From positions 1-64,000 of the forward strand of contig NZ_JACJON010000010.1 of assembly GCF_014695585.1 (NCBI RefSeq): 64,000 nucleotides of DNA, read 5' to 3'. The first letter of the stretch is position 1; every line of letters starts with the position of its first letter. Positions 1 to 9,494 of this stretch are shown here, one piece after another. The notes beneath the pieces are model-generated. The model saw only the letters and a list, made by a program, of their open reading frames with translations. It ran no database searches and had not been told where the DNA came from. The position numbers and the translations under genes were made by a program. The stretch is from Microcoleus sp. FACHB-831. Lineage in GTDB: Bacteria; Cyanobacteriota; Cyanobacteriia; Cyanobacteriales; FACHB-T130.

Positions 1-102
1 GTTGCTGTGGAAGAAATTCTTGCCCAACTTAGCCAAACAGTAATTGCTTCGGTGACGGGATGGGATTTTATTCTGGAAGCTTTATCTGTATCAGGAATTT
101 AG
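1..102 (+). CDS. C-terminal fragment of an unrecognised protein
   Basis: The first reading frame is open from base 1 to a TAG at 100-102 and encodes 33 residues ending ALSVSGI. The rest of the gene lies upstream of the window. The fragment is too short to assign a family. It is followed by decayed transposase-like sequence on the other strand, so the last residues may not be ancestral. Confidence 0.4.
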   Translation, partial: VAVEEILAQLSQTVIASVTGWDFILEALSVSGI

Positions 103-103
103 T

Positions 104-510
104 GAAATGGTATTAATAGTCCCACCATCAACGCACAATTGCTCAATCGCATGCGCCCCAATCGGATCGGCAAACGGCTGAAGATGCAGCAAGTGCTGTT
201 GGGTTTTGGCAGAAATACGAATGCCCCTCAGCTACTCGATATGTCCGTTGTGCTTGTTCATAGGACACACTTGCACTTAAACGCACACAATCGTTCTCTA
301 GATGTTGACTCCTAAATTTGCTCAGTGACGGGCAACTCGATTTCTTCGAGCGTTTTCATTGCTTGTGCCTCGCTGTGGTCATATAAAATTTAAGCGCTCG
401 CTTTGAGGTGGGCTTGGAGACTTTGTGCTTTATCAACAGTCCTAGCGGCAGTTGCTATAACTTAATACTTATATCCTTACCGCTCTCGCCTTACCTCCCA
501 AAGGTGAAAC
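104..510 (-). mobile_element. Decayed transposase gene remnant, ISKra4-like
   Basis: Read on the minus strand, about 508 to 312 gives a degraded frame (TAARTVDKAQSLQAHL, then ILYDHSEAQAMKTLEEIE) ending at a TAG at 312-314, with an internal stop. Further along the same strand, about 231 to 104 gives GIRISAKTQQHLLHLQ and EQLCVDGGTIN. The second piece resembles the sequence around the SVDGGKVRLR motif that I recall from ISKra4-family transposases. The first resembles their N-terminal ILYEET..LKTLEGIE region. Order and strand fit one decayed gene with deletions and frameshifts. The similarity is from memory and was not searched. No terminal inverted repeats were found. Confidence 0.45.
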
Positions 511-635
511 GCTCCCGTAATAGGTTTCTTTGCAAGTTGGATGATCCCTTGCTACTTGCGGGTGGAGTTCGGGGCGAGGCGAGTATGATTTTGGTTTTCT
601 GCAACTATACTTTAGTTTGATACATAGGTTGGCAT

Positions 636-2633
636 ATGTTTAACAAAAAAAATATTACTGACAAATATTCACATTTTAAACCAACAGGATCTATTACGCG
701 GAAAACACTTTCCCAGATCGGAGTGAGTGTTACTATCGTGGTTGCTTTTGCTACGACAATAAATTATTTTCAGCTACTTTCAACCTTGAAAACTCAGAAA
801 TTAGAGCAACTAAAAGAGTATGTAATCGAACGGGTTGAAAGAGAAAAATTTATTTTTGCTCTTGCAGCAGACAATGAAGCAATCCTCAACCAAGAAATTA
901 TCCGAAAATATCAACAAAGGAGCAACGTAGATCCAAAAGTTCAATTCGACAATTTATTTGCTAGATCAACAGATGGAGTCATTCGCAATCGACCCGAAAG
1001 ATTTGATGGTAAACGGCAAGCCGGGGTGTATATTGGCAAGTCATTAACTATTACTGCTGATATTCGCCGTCGCGTACTCGATTTGAAAGCTTTGTTAGAA
1101 TCTTACGGGCCTGCATGGCGCAACCGTTTTCAAGATCTCTACGTTATGACTCCTGAGAACATCATAGTTATCTATTGGCCTGAAATTCCTAACTGGGTTC
1201 AGGATGCACCTGCTAATCTTTATATTCCTAAAGAAGAATATTACTTTGTTGCCGATCGCGAACACAATCCAGCTAGAAAAACTGTTTGGGCTGGTCTTTA
1301 TTATGAGGAAATTAGTAAAGTCTGGATGGTGTCGTGTCTAACGCCTGTAGATATAAATGGCAGGGAAATTGCAATTATTGGCCAAGATGTGATGCTCAAT
1401 GACTTGATGCAACGAACAGTTAATGACCATATTCAAGGTGGATATAACCTGATCTTTCGGGGAGATGGTCGCTTGATAGCCCACCCCAAGTTAATGGATA
1501 AAATTCTGAAACAAAAGGGGAAATTTAATATAGTTAATTCTGATGACACCCCCCTAAAAAATATTTTCCAATTAGTAAAAAATGCGCCAAATGGTAAAGT
1601 CATCATTGATAACATCAATGATGAAGAGTATTTAGCGGTAAGAAAAATTCCAGGCCCAGATTGGTATTTTGTAACAGTTTTTCCCAAGTCTTTATTGACA
1701 AAACAAGCAAGGGATTTAGCTGTATCCAATTTGTTGATGGGTATTGGCGTACTCTTAACATTGGTAGCAGTGGTATTTGTGGTTTTAAACAAGCAAGTTG
1801 CTGCACCCTTAAGACAACTGATAAATGCAACTAACCAAATTGCTGGAGGAAATTATAATATTTCTGTTGAAGATAGCAGGCAAGACGAACTAGGCTGCCT
1901 TGCTCGATCGTTTAACATCATGGCTTCTGAGATAGCAACCAGAAGTAAAGAATTGCAGAACGCACTTGAGCAACAGGCGATTTTAGTGCAACAAGTCACC
2001 ACCACACTTGAGCAACAGGCGATTTCAGTGCAGCAAGTCACCACCACAATGGATGAATTAAGTGCCTCTTCTGGTATTTCAGCAGAGCAAGCTAAAGCTG
2101 CTGCTGCTGGAGCTAAACAGGTATTGTTTTTGATAGAGGGCGATACAGATAATTCAGCTATGAAGGGGAAGTCTAGCCTGAGAGAAAAAGTTGGGCAACT
2201 AGCTCAAGAAATATTACGTTTAAGTGACCAAACCAGTCAAATTGGTACGATTTCAACACTGGTTAGCGATCTGGCTAATCAAACGAATATGCTAGCCCTT
2301 AATGCTGCTGTTGAGGCAGTTCGGGCTGGTGAACATGGAAAAGGCTTTAATGTTATAGCCACTGAGATTCGCAAACTGGCAGATCAAAGTAAAACATCAG
2401 CACAACGGATTAATGCTTTGGTTCGCGATATTCAGAGCGCTACTAATTCTACAGTAATGGTTACGGAGGAAAGTAAAAAGAACGTTGAAAGTGTTGTAAA
2501 TGCTGTTCACAAAATTACTTTAAACTCTCAACAGATTTCGCTGAATGCTAACCAGCAAGCTATTGCTATTGGGCAGGTAGTGGCGGCGATGAACAACCTC
2601 AACGAAGTGGCAGCACAATATAGGAAAAAATAG
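636..2633 (+). CDS. Methyl-accepting chemotaxis protein
   Basis: This 665-residue transmembrane chemoreceptor should control a CheA kinase in motility or phototaxis signalling. A first membrane helix lies near residues 29-49, followed by a large extracytoplasmic Cache-like sensor to about 365. A second helix (about 367-386), a HAMP segment with the [15 protein letters not shown] pattern, and a C-terminal signalling coiled coil follow. The hairpin tip [20 protein letters not shown] is the hallmark of the MCP signalling domain. Residues about 444-471 carry a 14-residue tandem duplication (LEQQAI.VQQVTTT twice, 42 bp unit) at the HAMP-to-signalling junction. No che genes are adjacent, so it is an orphan receptor here. 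The ATG follows a non-coding stretch without a strong ribosome site. Confidence 0.93.
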   Translation: MFNKKNITDKYSHFKPTGSITRKTLSQIGVSVTIVVAFATTINYFQLLSTLKTQKLEQLKEYVIERVEREKFIFALAADNEAILNQEIIRKYQQRSNVDPKVQFDNLFARSTDGVIRNRPERFDGKRQAGVYIGKSLTITADIRRRVLDLKALLESYGPAWRNRFQDLYVMTPENIIVIYWPEIPNWVQDAPANLYIPKEEYYFVADREHNPARKTVWAGLYYEEISKVWMVSCLTPVDINGREIAIIGQDVMLNDLMQRTVNDHIQGGYNLIFRGDGRLIAHPKLMDKILKQKGKFNIVNSDDTPLKNIFQLVKNAPNGKVIIDNINDEEYLAVRKIPGPDWYFVTVFPKSLLTKQARDLAVSNLLMGIGVLLTLVAVVFVVLNKQVAAPLRQLINATNQIAGGNYNISVEDSRQDELGCLARSFNIMASEIATRSKELQNALEQQAILVQQVTTTLEQQAISVQQVTTTMDELSASSGISAEQAKAAAAGAKQVLFLIEGDTDNSAMKGKSSLREKVGQLAQEILRLSDQTSQIGTISTLVSDLANQTNMLALNAAVEAVRAGEHGKGFNVIATEIRKLADQSKTSAQRINALVRDIQSATNSTVMVTEESKKNVESVVNAVHKITLNSQQISLNANQQAIAIGQVVAAMNNLNEVAAQYRKK

Positions 2634-2764
2634 CTGTTGGCAGAATTAGGGGTTAAGAGGATATCAGGTTAGCTCGCCAATTAGCCCGTTGAGGTAGGCA
2701 AAGGGAAGCGCTAGCACTTGAGGGACCTTTTCCGCGATCGCTTGCGTTCGTCAGATGCGAACTC

Positions 2765-2937
2765 CTAAATTTGTTGATGATGGTCAACTAGATTTCTTCG
2801 AGCCTTTGGATTGCTTGTGGCTCGCTTGGAGCATATAGAATTTGAGCGATCGCTTCTAGATCGGCTTGCAGGCTTTATGCTCAATCGGCAGTCCTTGCAG
2901 CAGTTGTTGCTTTCGGCTTGCGTCCCAAAGGTGACAT
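2765..2937 (-). mobile_element. Second transposase-like N-terminal remnant
   Basis: The minus strand from an ATG at 2937 reads MSPLGRKPKATTAART, and in a shifted frame LQADLEAIAQILYAPSEPQA. It stops near CAAATTTAGGAGT at 2765. It aligns with bases about 312-508 over its whole length, including the terminal CAAATTTAGGAGT, so the two are diverged copies of one element. Internal stops and a frameshift make it non-functional. The two copies bracket the chemoreceptor gene. Family assignment to ISKra4 is inference. Confidence 0.45.
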
Positions 2938-2996
2938 ACTCCCTATTGCTGGGGACAATATTAGTAGTCAATCAATACACTTATCCCGATTTAGCT

Positions 2997-3230
2997 ATGC
3001 GTGCCAAAACATTTTTTACGCTTTGCTTTATTCTGTTTCTGATCTTTGTCTTTATCGGCGATAAAGTTCTACCCAAACCCCTCAGTACCGCCAGCCTGCA
3101 AACCCGCACTACGATGAATAACTTCTTATTGGGCTTGTTTCCCACCAAGAGTAAGACAAAAGACCTTACTCAGGAAAGGGAAAAAAAGCTAGAGCAACAA
3201 CTAGAGCAAAGCGGCAGCAAGAAGAAGTGA
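2997..3230 (+). CDS. Small conserved membrane protein, function unknown
   Basis: A 77-residue protein with one hydrophobic N-terminal helix (about residues 5-22, FFTLCFILFLIFVFIGD), a middle segment with PLSTASLQTRTTMNNFLLGL, and a charged Lys/Glu/Gln-rich tail. It looks like a small cyanobacterial family I have seen without a known function. The frame is open further upstream to 2811, but that part overlaps the antisense transposase remnant and is unlike protein, so I take the ATG at 2997. It converges on ilvC. Confidence 0.6.
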   Translation: MRAKTFFTLCFILFLIFVFIGDKVLPKPLSTASLQTRTTMNNFLLGLFPTKSKTKDLTQEREKKLEQQLEQSGSKKK

Positions 3231-3278
3231 TATCAGGTCATTGAAAATGGGGCATTGGGAAGAAGGAAATTGGGGTAT

Positions 3279-3340
3279 GGGTATTAGGAATAGGGAAGAG
3301 GAAAGAAATCCATTCTACTCTTCCCTATTACCAATTACCC
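3279..3340. terminator. Long inverted repeat between convergent genes
   Basis: The arm at 3279-3300 (gggtattaggaatagggaag..) pairs with 3318-3340 (..cttccctattaccaattaccc) around a 17-base loop, with one or two mismatches. It sits between the small membrane protein gene and ilvC and could end transcription from both sides. There is no clear U-tract. The sequence type is also a common dispersed cyanobacterial repeat. Confidence 0.45.
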
Positions 3341-3359
3341 ATTACCAATTCACTAATAA

Positions 3360-4355
3360 CTAAACCTTCTTCAGCCAGCTGAACATGGCGCGTAAATCCT
3401 TACCAACTTCCTCAATGGGATGTTCTGCTTCCTGACGGCGCATTGCTGTGAATCCTGGTTTGCCAGATTGGTTTTCTAACACAAATTCACGGGCAAATTG
3501 ACCTGATTGAATTTCCGTGAGGATTTTACGCATTTCAGCGCGGGTTTGGTCGTTTACGATGCGGGGGCCGCGAGTATAATCTCCATATTCGGCAGTATTG
3601 GAGATACTGTCGCGCATTTTGGCCAAGCCTCCCTCAACAACCAAGTCAACAATTAGTTTGACTTCATGGAGACATTCAAAATAGGCTAATTCTGGCTGAT
3701 AACCAGCGGCGACGAGGGTTTCAAATCCAGCTTTAATTAAGGCACTCAAGCCACCGCACAACACTACTTGTTCGCCGAATAAATCTGTTTCTGTTTCTTC
3801 GCGGAAGCTGGTTTCTAGGATACCAGCTCTCGTGCCGCCGATACCTTTAGCGTAGGCCATAGCGCGATCGCGTGCCTGTCCAGACGCATCCTGATAAACG
3901 GCAAACAGCGCAGGAACGCCTTCCCCCTGTTCGTAAGTCCGCCGCACCAAATGCCCTGGCCCCTTGGGTGCAACCATCACCACATCTACATTAGCAGGGG
4001 GGACTACCTGACCAAAGTGAATGTTGAAGCCGTGAGCAAAAGCTATTACCTTGCCATCGGTCAAATTCGGCTCAATTTCGTTTTTATAGACAGTTTTCTG
4101 CACCTCATCTGGCAGCAGTATCATAATGAAGTCAGCCGCCTTAGCTGCGTCAGCCACATTATGCACCTTTAAACCAGCGCCTTCTGCTTTCTGGGCTGAC
4201 TTACTGCCGGGATACAGCCCGACAATGACGTTAAGGCCACTATCTTTGAGGTTGAGGGCGTGGGCGTGACCTTGAGAACCATAGCCGATGATGGCTACTG
4301 TTTTTCCGGCTAATAAATCTAAATTGGCGTCGTTATCGTAATACATCCGAGCCAT
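3360..4355 (-). CDS. ilvC: Ketol-acid reductoisomerase (NADP+)
   Basis: Second common enzyme of valine, leucine and isoleucine synthesis. It isomerises and reduces acetolactate or acetohydroxybutyrate with NADPH and Mg2+. The 331-residue length is that of the class I (short) family. The N-terminal [17 protein letters not shown] is the NADPH-binding loop. The C-terminal knotted domain carries [12 protein letters not shown] and [12 protein letters not shown] with the Mg-binding acidic residues. I start at the ATG at 4355 because AAGGAG lies 8 bases upstream and the protein then begins MARMYYD as in its relatives; an in-frame ATG at 4376 would add seven residues. No other branched-chain gene is adjacent. 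Confidence 0.97.
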   Translation of the reverse strand: MARMYYDNDANLDLLAGKTVAIIGYGSQGHAHALNLKDSGLNVIVGLYPGSKSAQKAEGAGLKVHNVADAAKAADFIMILLPDEVQKTVYKNEIEPNLTDGKVIAFAHGFNIHFGQVVPPANVDVVMVAPKGPGHLVRRTYEQGEGVPALFAVYQDASGQARDRAMAYAKGIGGTRAGILETSFREETETDLFGEQVVLCGGLSALIKAGFETLVAAGYQPELAYFECLHEVKLIVDLVVEGGLAKMRDSISNTAEYGDYTRGPRIVNDQTRAEMRKILTEIQSGQFAREFVLENQSGKPGFTAMRRQEAEHPIEEVGKDLRAMFSWLKKV

Positions 4356-4450
4356 AAATGCGTCTCCTTCCAGCAAGCGTCGCGATATTCTGCAAACTTT
4401 TTATATTACCCCAAAACCCCTGCAAGACTCTAGCTGTTTAAACTCTATTG

Positions 4451-5137
4451 CTATCTCAAAGCAGTCCAATATCCCAATCCCAGTCCTAAGCCGCAAGTTG
4501 CAGCCAAAATTAGGAAGGTGTGGAACTTAGTGAAAGATTGTTTTAGTTTTGCGCCTGCGATCGCGCTTGGTACAACAAAAGCGGCAGCTAGAATCACTTG
4601 CGCTATAACATACACTAAAAATCCACCAAATATAAGAAATTTTTGCTCTTTTATAGTTATATTGATTCCCCAATACAAATAAAGTGCAGTAAAGATGATG
4701 ATGCTGGCAAAAACAGGTGCGATCGCCAAGATTTTTTTATAATTTCCTTCCTGCTGTCGCCAAGGTCGTGTAACTGCTACGCATACGACTCCGCCAAGCT
4801 TAGAAAAAACCAAAATAGCAATTACTTTAATAATCTGATTAATACCTAGCCACTCATTTATTATGGAGGAGCCAGTTTGTTGCAAATAATACATGGCTAT
4901 GCAAGTATCTGCCACAGCTAAAATAAGTATTAGCCACCAAAACGACATCAAAATAAAAGAACTTTTAGGTCTGGCGTTAGTACCGTAAAAAGCCGCTATT
5001 AAGCCAACTGGTAGTAGTAAAAAGTTTGGTACAGACGCAAATTTGACTAAAATAAAACTAAATAGTGTATAACTAAAAAATAATAATATTAGCCAAATGT
5101 TGGGAAATTGCGTAGGGCGATCGCTTGGTGCTGGCAT
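4451..5137 (-). CDS. Multi-pass membrane protein, function unknown (paralogue of next gene)
   Basis: A 228-residue, very hydrophobic protein with about six predicted membrane segments and no motif I recognise. Its C-terminal segment GAKLKQSFTKFHTFLILA followed by a Gly-rich helix is nearly identical to that of the 258-residue protein encoded just upstream, so the two arose by tandem duplication. The genes are 24 bases apart on the same strand and probably co-transcribed. The ATG has AAGGAG about 10 bases upstream. Confidence 0.75.
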   Translation of the reverse strand: MPAPSDRPTQFPNIWLILLFFSYTLFSFILVKFASVPNFLLLPVGLIAAFYGTNARPKSSFILMSFWWLILILAVADTCIAMYYLQQTGSSIINEWLGINQIIKVIAILVFSKLGGVVCVAVTRPWRQQEGNYKKILAIAPVFASIIIFTALYLYWGINITIKEQKFLIFGGFLVYVIAQVILAAAFVVPSAIAGAKLKQSFTKFHTFLILAATCGLGLGLGYWTALR

Positions 5138-5161
5138 ATGATAAAACTCCTTGGCTAATCT

Positions 5162-5938
5162 CTATGGATAGATTAAATTTAGCAACCATCCCCCTCCCAA
5201 TCCTAATCCTGAAATTACAGCCAAAATCAGAAAGGTGTGGAACTTAGTAAAAGATTGCTTTAGCTTTGCCCCAGCCCTTGCAGCTGATACAACAATTGGG
5301 GCAACTACAAGCACCTGCACTATGCTGTAGATGAAAGCCAAAGCAGTTGCAGTAACAGCTACCAAAGTTAACTGTCTAATAGCAGTAGAGGAAAACAACG
5401 TAGCTTGATAAAGTTCGGGAAAAAGATGCCAATGCCAAGAAGCGGCTGCTGCTGTAGGTATAGCAACTAAAAAAGGAATAACCCAAACTAAAAGCCGTAT
5501 AGGTTGGGAGGTAAGCTTTGATAATTTAGAATAAATTACCCTAGTTATAGGAAAAAATACAATCATAAAAAACTTAACCACAACTAATATTGCTAAGCCG
5601 ATAATAACAGGCGCGAGATCGAATAATATAGAACCAGTACTAGGGCGGGGCCAACGTAGAGGCTTGCTGTAATATAAAATAGTTGAAGCAACAAAAACTT
5701 CTACTAAAGATTCTAAAAACAACAGCCACCAAATTGTGTAAAAGCTGAAAGACCATTTAGGTTTAGCTAAAATACTGTAAAAGCCTGTGGCTATGGCAAT
5801 TAAAAAATACCAATAAGGAGCGATAGCTAGTATTTTTCCTACTACCGCATAGCTCGCCCATAGCACTATAAACCAAATCCAAGGTATCCTTCGGAACGGT
5901 TTGCGAAATTGCGAATCTCGATCGCTGGTTGATGGCAT
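5162..5938 (-). CDS. Multi-pass membrane protein, function unknown (tandem paralogue)
   Basis: A 258-residue protein with several membrane helices and a polar N-terminus (MPSTSDRDSQFRKPF). It shares the N-terminal pattern, the PKWSF/PKSSF segment near residue 60 and the C-terminal AGAKLKQSFTKFHTFLIL block with the downstream gene. That block is the best-conserved part and is probably cytoplasmic or at the membrane face. It appears to be the first gene of a two-gene unit. Confidence 0.75.
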   Translation of the reverse strand: MPSTSDRDSQFRKPFRRIPWIWFIVLWASYAVVGKILAIAPYWYFLIAIATGFYSILAKPKWSFSFYTIWWLLFLESLVEVFVASTILYYSKPLRWPRPSTGSILFDLAPVIIGLAILVVVKFFMIVFFPITRVIYSKLSKLTSQPIRLLVWVIPFLVAIPTAAAASWHWHLFPELYQATLFSSTAIRQLTLVAVTATALAFIYSIVQVLVVAPIVVSAARAGAKLKQSFTKFHTFLILAVISGLGLGGGWLLNLIYP

Positions 5939-6156
5939 AGTTTCTTTGTTTTGGACAGCTAGTAGCTGTTTAATTCCCAGATTGTTTTAAATTTAGCCCT
6001 ACATTAGGTAGGGAACGCAGCTTGTTACATTTCCTCCAGCCAAAGCCTGAAATTAGCCTCTGAGCGATCGCATTTGTTGCCGATTGTGCAACAACAAGCG
6101 CATCCCCTTTCCTCTGAGACATACTAGCAATTAACTAAAACTACTGGGGCTATGCG

Positions 6157-7116
6157 ATGAACGGCTCTGATCGTGCAAAATTCAAACCATCTTTATTTTT
6201 AACTGCTGTACTGGGAAGCCTAGTTTTGGTAAGTTGTTCCTCTTCTTCTCAGCAAGCTGAACCCGAACAGCAGATGGAGGCAGCACCTCAACTTAATGCA
6301 GCGCCAATGGCAAGTCCTGCAATGCGGCCACCTATAGTAGCCGCGATGCGAAGCGCACAACTGGAGGCATCAGATGCAGCAGTTGCTCAAGTGCCTAAAC
6401 AGCGCCCCCAATTGATTAAAAACGCAGAACTATCTCTTAGTGTCGCGTCGATTGATAAGCTGGTTCCAACAGTATTGCAAATCGTCAAACAAAAACAAGG
6501 GGATTTGTTTAGGTTTGAAGATAATAAACCTGAAGATAACACCACGCGACACACCGCATCTATGGAAATCAAGGTTCCTCAACAAGAATTGGAACCTACT
6601 CTCGATAAGTTAGCAAAATTAGGAACCGTACAGCGTCGCACTCTAACTGCTGAAGATGTAACCGATCAGATTGTTGATAGCGATGCGCGTCTGCGAAACT
6701 TGCGGAAGCAGGAAACAACTTTACTCAAAATTATGGAGCGTTCCGGGTCGGTTAGAGATGTCCTCAGCGTAGCTCAAGAACTCAGCAACGTGCGGCAGAA
6801 TATCGAGCAGATTGATGCTCAGTTGAAAAGCTTAAAAAATCGAGTGGCTTACTCTACTATTAACCTCACAATGGAAGAAGCGATCGCTCTTGCACCCACT
6901 GGGCAGCCTGTTGGCGTACAGGTTCAGGACACTTGGAACCAAGCTAGCGACTCGGTTGGCAAATTCACTGTCAATTTAATTCGTTTGAGCGTTGCGTTAC
7001 TTGTCTGGAGTCCGTATTTACTACTTTTGGCAGGTGCAGCCTATGGCTTTAATCGTATTAGAAAGCAAAAATTCCGCTCTTTGCCTCCACAATCTCAACC
7101 ACCCAAGGAACATTAA
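6157..7116 (+). CDS. DUF4349 family lipoprotein
   Basis: A 319-residue envelope protein. A hydrophobic N-terminal segment ends in a lipobox (LVLVSCSSSS, Cys near residue 27), so the protein is probably lipid-anchored. A Gln/Ala/Pro-rich linker follows. Residues about 90-250 form the DUF4349 domain: a beta-rich half (NAELSLSVASIDKLVPT), then a coiled coil with LRNLRKQETTLLKIMERS and VAQELSNVRQNIEQID. A C-terminal membrane helix (about 275-298) precedes a basic tail. Function of the family is not established. It reads away from the membrane-protein pair. Confidence 0.85.
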   Translation: MNGSDRAKFKPSLFLTAVLGSLVLVSCSSSSQQAEPEQQMEAAPQLNAAPMASPAMRPPIVAAMRSAQLEASDAAVAQVPKQRPQLIKNAELSLSVASIDKLVPTVLQIVKQKQGDLFRFEDNKPEDNTTRHTASMEIKVPQQELEPTLDKLAKLGTVQRRTLTAEDVTDQIVDSDARLRNLRKQETTLLKIMERSGSVRDVLSVAQELSNVRQNIEQIDAQLKSLKNRVAYSTINLTMEEAIALAPTGQPVGVQVQDTWNQASDSVGKFTVNLIRLSVALLVWSPYLLLLAGAAYGFNRIRKQKFRSLPPQSQPPKEH

Positions 7117-7152
7117 TTGGTAAATTTCCCCATCTACTGTGCCTCTCTGCAC

Positions 7153-7689
7153 TTAGCGATTATCCCAGCGGTGTCCGTCTGGATAAATTGTAGTGCGATC
7201 GCACTCAGCCGACGATAAATTAATCTTCTGTGCGCCAAACAAGTTCGCACCCTTTAGATTGGCACGCTCTAGATTAGCTTTATCCAAAATAGCCTTACTC
7301 AAATCAACATCGCTCAAATTCGCTTCAGTCAGATTTGCATTATATAAGTTGGCTCCCTGCAAATTAGCACCAGCTAAATTAGCTCCGCGCAAATCAGCAT
7401 TACGCAGATTCGCTCTAAACAAATTTGCTTTCTCAAGGTTCGCGCTCGACAAGTTAGCCTGGTAAAGTTGGGCATCGCTCAATTCTGCTGACTGAAGTTG
7501 GCACGAGCGCAAATTCCCCGCACTAAGATTGGCGTAAGGCAGGTAAGTTTGCCTCAAATTGCCGCCGCTAAAGTTAATTTCCCGCAAATTGGCAGCAAAC
7601 AAATATGCCTGGGTAATATCAACTGCGCTAAAGTCTCTTTTACCGCTAGCGTATTCAGCTAGTAATTCCTCCGCGCTTAACTTCTGCAT
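7153..7689 (-). CDS. Pentapeptide repeat protein
   Basis: 178 residues, of which about 30-160 are A(N/D)LxX pentapeptides (for example ANLRNADLRGANLAGANLQG), predicting a right-handed quadrilateral beta helix. The N-terminal segment AEELLAEYASGKRDFSAVD is the usual cap of cyanobacterial pentapeptide proteins. The C-terminus (CDRTTIYPDGHRWDNR) resembles caps in the same group. Substrate or partner cannot be deduced. It stands alone, convergent with the DUF4349 gene. Confidence 0.92.
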   Translation of the reverse strand: MQKLSAEELLAEYASGKRDFSAVDITQAYLFAANLREINFSGGNLRQTYLPYANLSAGNLRSCQLQSAELSDAQLYQANLSSANLEKANLFRANLRNADLRGANLAGANLQGANLYNANLTEANLSDVDLSKAILDKANLERANLKGANLFGAQKINLSSAECDRTTIYPDGHRWDNR

Positions 7690-7898
7690 TTTGGCCTACG
7701 TTTCTGGAAGCTTCCACTGCCGCTAGTCTGACTTGAGTATTTATGCTTACCTACTTTTAAAATGTAAGGCTTTGTAGCGTCAGGCACACTTGCTATAATC
7801 CTTTTTTAAGATTTGTAACTATAAGGGTGGGTTTTCTGGAGAGATTATCGATTTTCTCACACGGATATCTGCGATCGCCCGCCCCTATAGGACAGGTA

Positions 7899-9494
7899 AT
7901 GTCAAAATCGATATCGAAGCTAGTGCCTATTGAGACTTATATGCCAGAACTGCAATTATCGATTGCCCAGCACTACCACGAACGGACGAAATATGACCCC
8001 CAAACTATAGTGGCTAAAAGTCAGGGTTTGGACTTCAGCCGTCAGCCAGTGCCTTTCAAGGAATACAAAGTAGGGGCTACCTTTGACATGAAGCCCTACA
8101 TGAGAGAGAACCCAGAAGCGGTTGCCTACGAACAGGAGGAATTTTGGTGGCGGCGGCTATCACGGCTGCTGTCGTGCAGCTATGGGCTGACAGCACGGGT
8201 GCCGACGATGGGAATGCCGATGTATCTTAGAACAGCACCTTCTGCGGGTGGACTATATCCGGCTGAGGTATATTTGATTTCGCGCGGTACGCCGTTATTG
8301 CCTTCGGGCTTGTATAACTATCAGCCTCATACTCATACCCTAATTCATTTTTGGGATAGCGACCTTTGGGCAACTTTGCAAGCCGCCTGTTTTGGTCATT
8401 TAGCTTTAGAAAATACATCTTTGGCGCTACTGACAACAGCTATTTTTTATCGATCTGCTTGGCGTTATCAAGATCGCGCTTATCGGCGGATTTTTCTAGA
8501 TACGGGGCATTTGCTGGGCAATATTGAATTAGCCTGTGCAATGAGCAAATATCGCCCTCATTTAATTGGTGGCTTTGTGGATGAGGCGGTTAACCAAATG
8601 CTTTTTGTCGATCCAGAGCAGGAAGGCACCATTAGTGTAATTCCCCTAGAAGATTTGTTAGATAGTAATCTCAACAAATCGGTGGGTACAACTGCTTTGC
8701 CCTCGGCGACACAGACAGATTATCCCCGCATCCCCGATGGTGAACTGCTGAATTACTTCCACAAAGCAACGCAGATTCACACATCCAATCAGCCGCCAGC
8801 TGCGGGAGTGTTGGAGGGAGAAACATCTCTTGATGATAAATACAATTTTCCTTTCTGTTTAAAGGTTTCGACTGCTACTGCACCAATTCTTTGGGGAGAA
8901 ATTCTTACAGGAGCTTCTGAAAAACCTTTAGAAGCCTTAGAAGGCACAATTCTCCAGCGACGATCCACGAGGGCTTACACTGGTGCAAATCTAACATTCG
9001 ATGAACTCAAGGCTTTGCTTGATTTCACATATCAACCCCAGCATTATACCCACCAAGGTTTGGATGGTTCGCCAGATTATTTTGACCTAAGTTTAATTGA
9101 AACTTTTATCGCCGTATCGGGGGTAGATGGGCTGGAGGAGGGGTGCTACTATTACGCACCGAAAGCTCAAGAGTTGCGACAAATTCGGTTTAAGAACTTC
9201 CGACAGGAGTTGCATTATTTGTGTTTGGGACAAGAATTGGGGCGAGATGCGGCGGCGGTGCTGTTCCATACGGCTGATTTGAAGACTGCGGTGACGAAGT
9301 ATGGCGATCGCGCTTACCGCTATCTTCACATGGATGCGGGTCATCTGGGGCAAAGGCTTAATTTAGCTGCTATTGGCTTGGGGTTGGGTGTTAGCGGTAT
9401 TGGTGGCTTTTTTGACGATCAAGTAAATGAGGTTTTGGGCATTCCTGCTGATGAGGCGGTTCTTTATATTACGACGCTGGGGCGCCCTCGATGA
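7899..9494 (+). CDS. SagB/ThcOx-type dehydrogenase with two nitroreductase domains
   Basis: A flavin-dependent oxidoreductase of the SagB family, whose characterised members oxidise azolines in ribosomal peptide maturation. The protein holds two nitroreductase folds. The N-terminal one has RAPTMGMPMYLRTAPSAGGLYP-like sequence and AYRRIFLDTGHLLGN. The C-terminal one has RRSTRAYTGANLTFDELKAL, DRAYRYLHMDAGHLGQ and AAIGLGLGVSGIGGFFDD. No precursor peptide, cyclodehydratase or transporter gene is nearby, so a peptide-maturation role is not supported by context. I prefer the ATG at 7899 with AGGA upstream; a GTG at 7827 would add 24 residues. Confidence 0.88.
   Translation: MSKSISKLVPIETYMPELQLSIAQHYHERTKYDPQTIVAKSQGLDFSRQPVPFKEYKVGATFDMKPYMRENPEAVAYEQEEFWWRRLSRLLSCSYGLTARVPTMGMPMYLRTAPSAGGLYPAEVYLISRGTPLLPSGLYNYQPHTHTLIHFWDSDLWATLQAACFGHLALENTSLALLTTAIFYRSAWRYQDRAYRRIFLDTGHLLGNIELACAMSKYRPHLIGGFVDEAVNQMLFVDPEQEGTISVIPLEDLLDSNLNKSVGTTALPSATQTDYPRIPDGELLNYFHKATQIHTSNQPPAAGVLEGETSLDDKYNFPFCLKVSTATAPILWGEILTGASEKPLEALEGTILQRRSTRAYTGANLTFDELKALLDFTYQPQHYTHQGLDGSPDYFDLSLIETFIAVSGVDGLEEGCYYYAPKAQELRQIRFKNFRQELHYLCLGQELGRDAAAVLFHTADLKTAVTKYGDRAYRYLHMDAGHLGQRLNLAAIGLGLGVSGIGGFFDDQVNEVLGIPADEAVLYITTLGRPR

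Noticed and set aside
408-620. A 70-residue plus-strand gene before the chemoreceptor
   Set aside because: It lies partly over the decayed transposase on the other strand and has no recognisable protein features or ribosome site.
2811-2996. Longer 139-residue version of the small membrane protein
   Set aside because: The added 62 residues come from the antisense of the transposase remnant and look non-protein-like.
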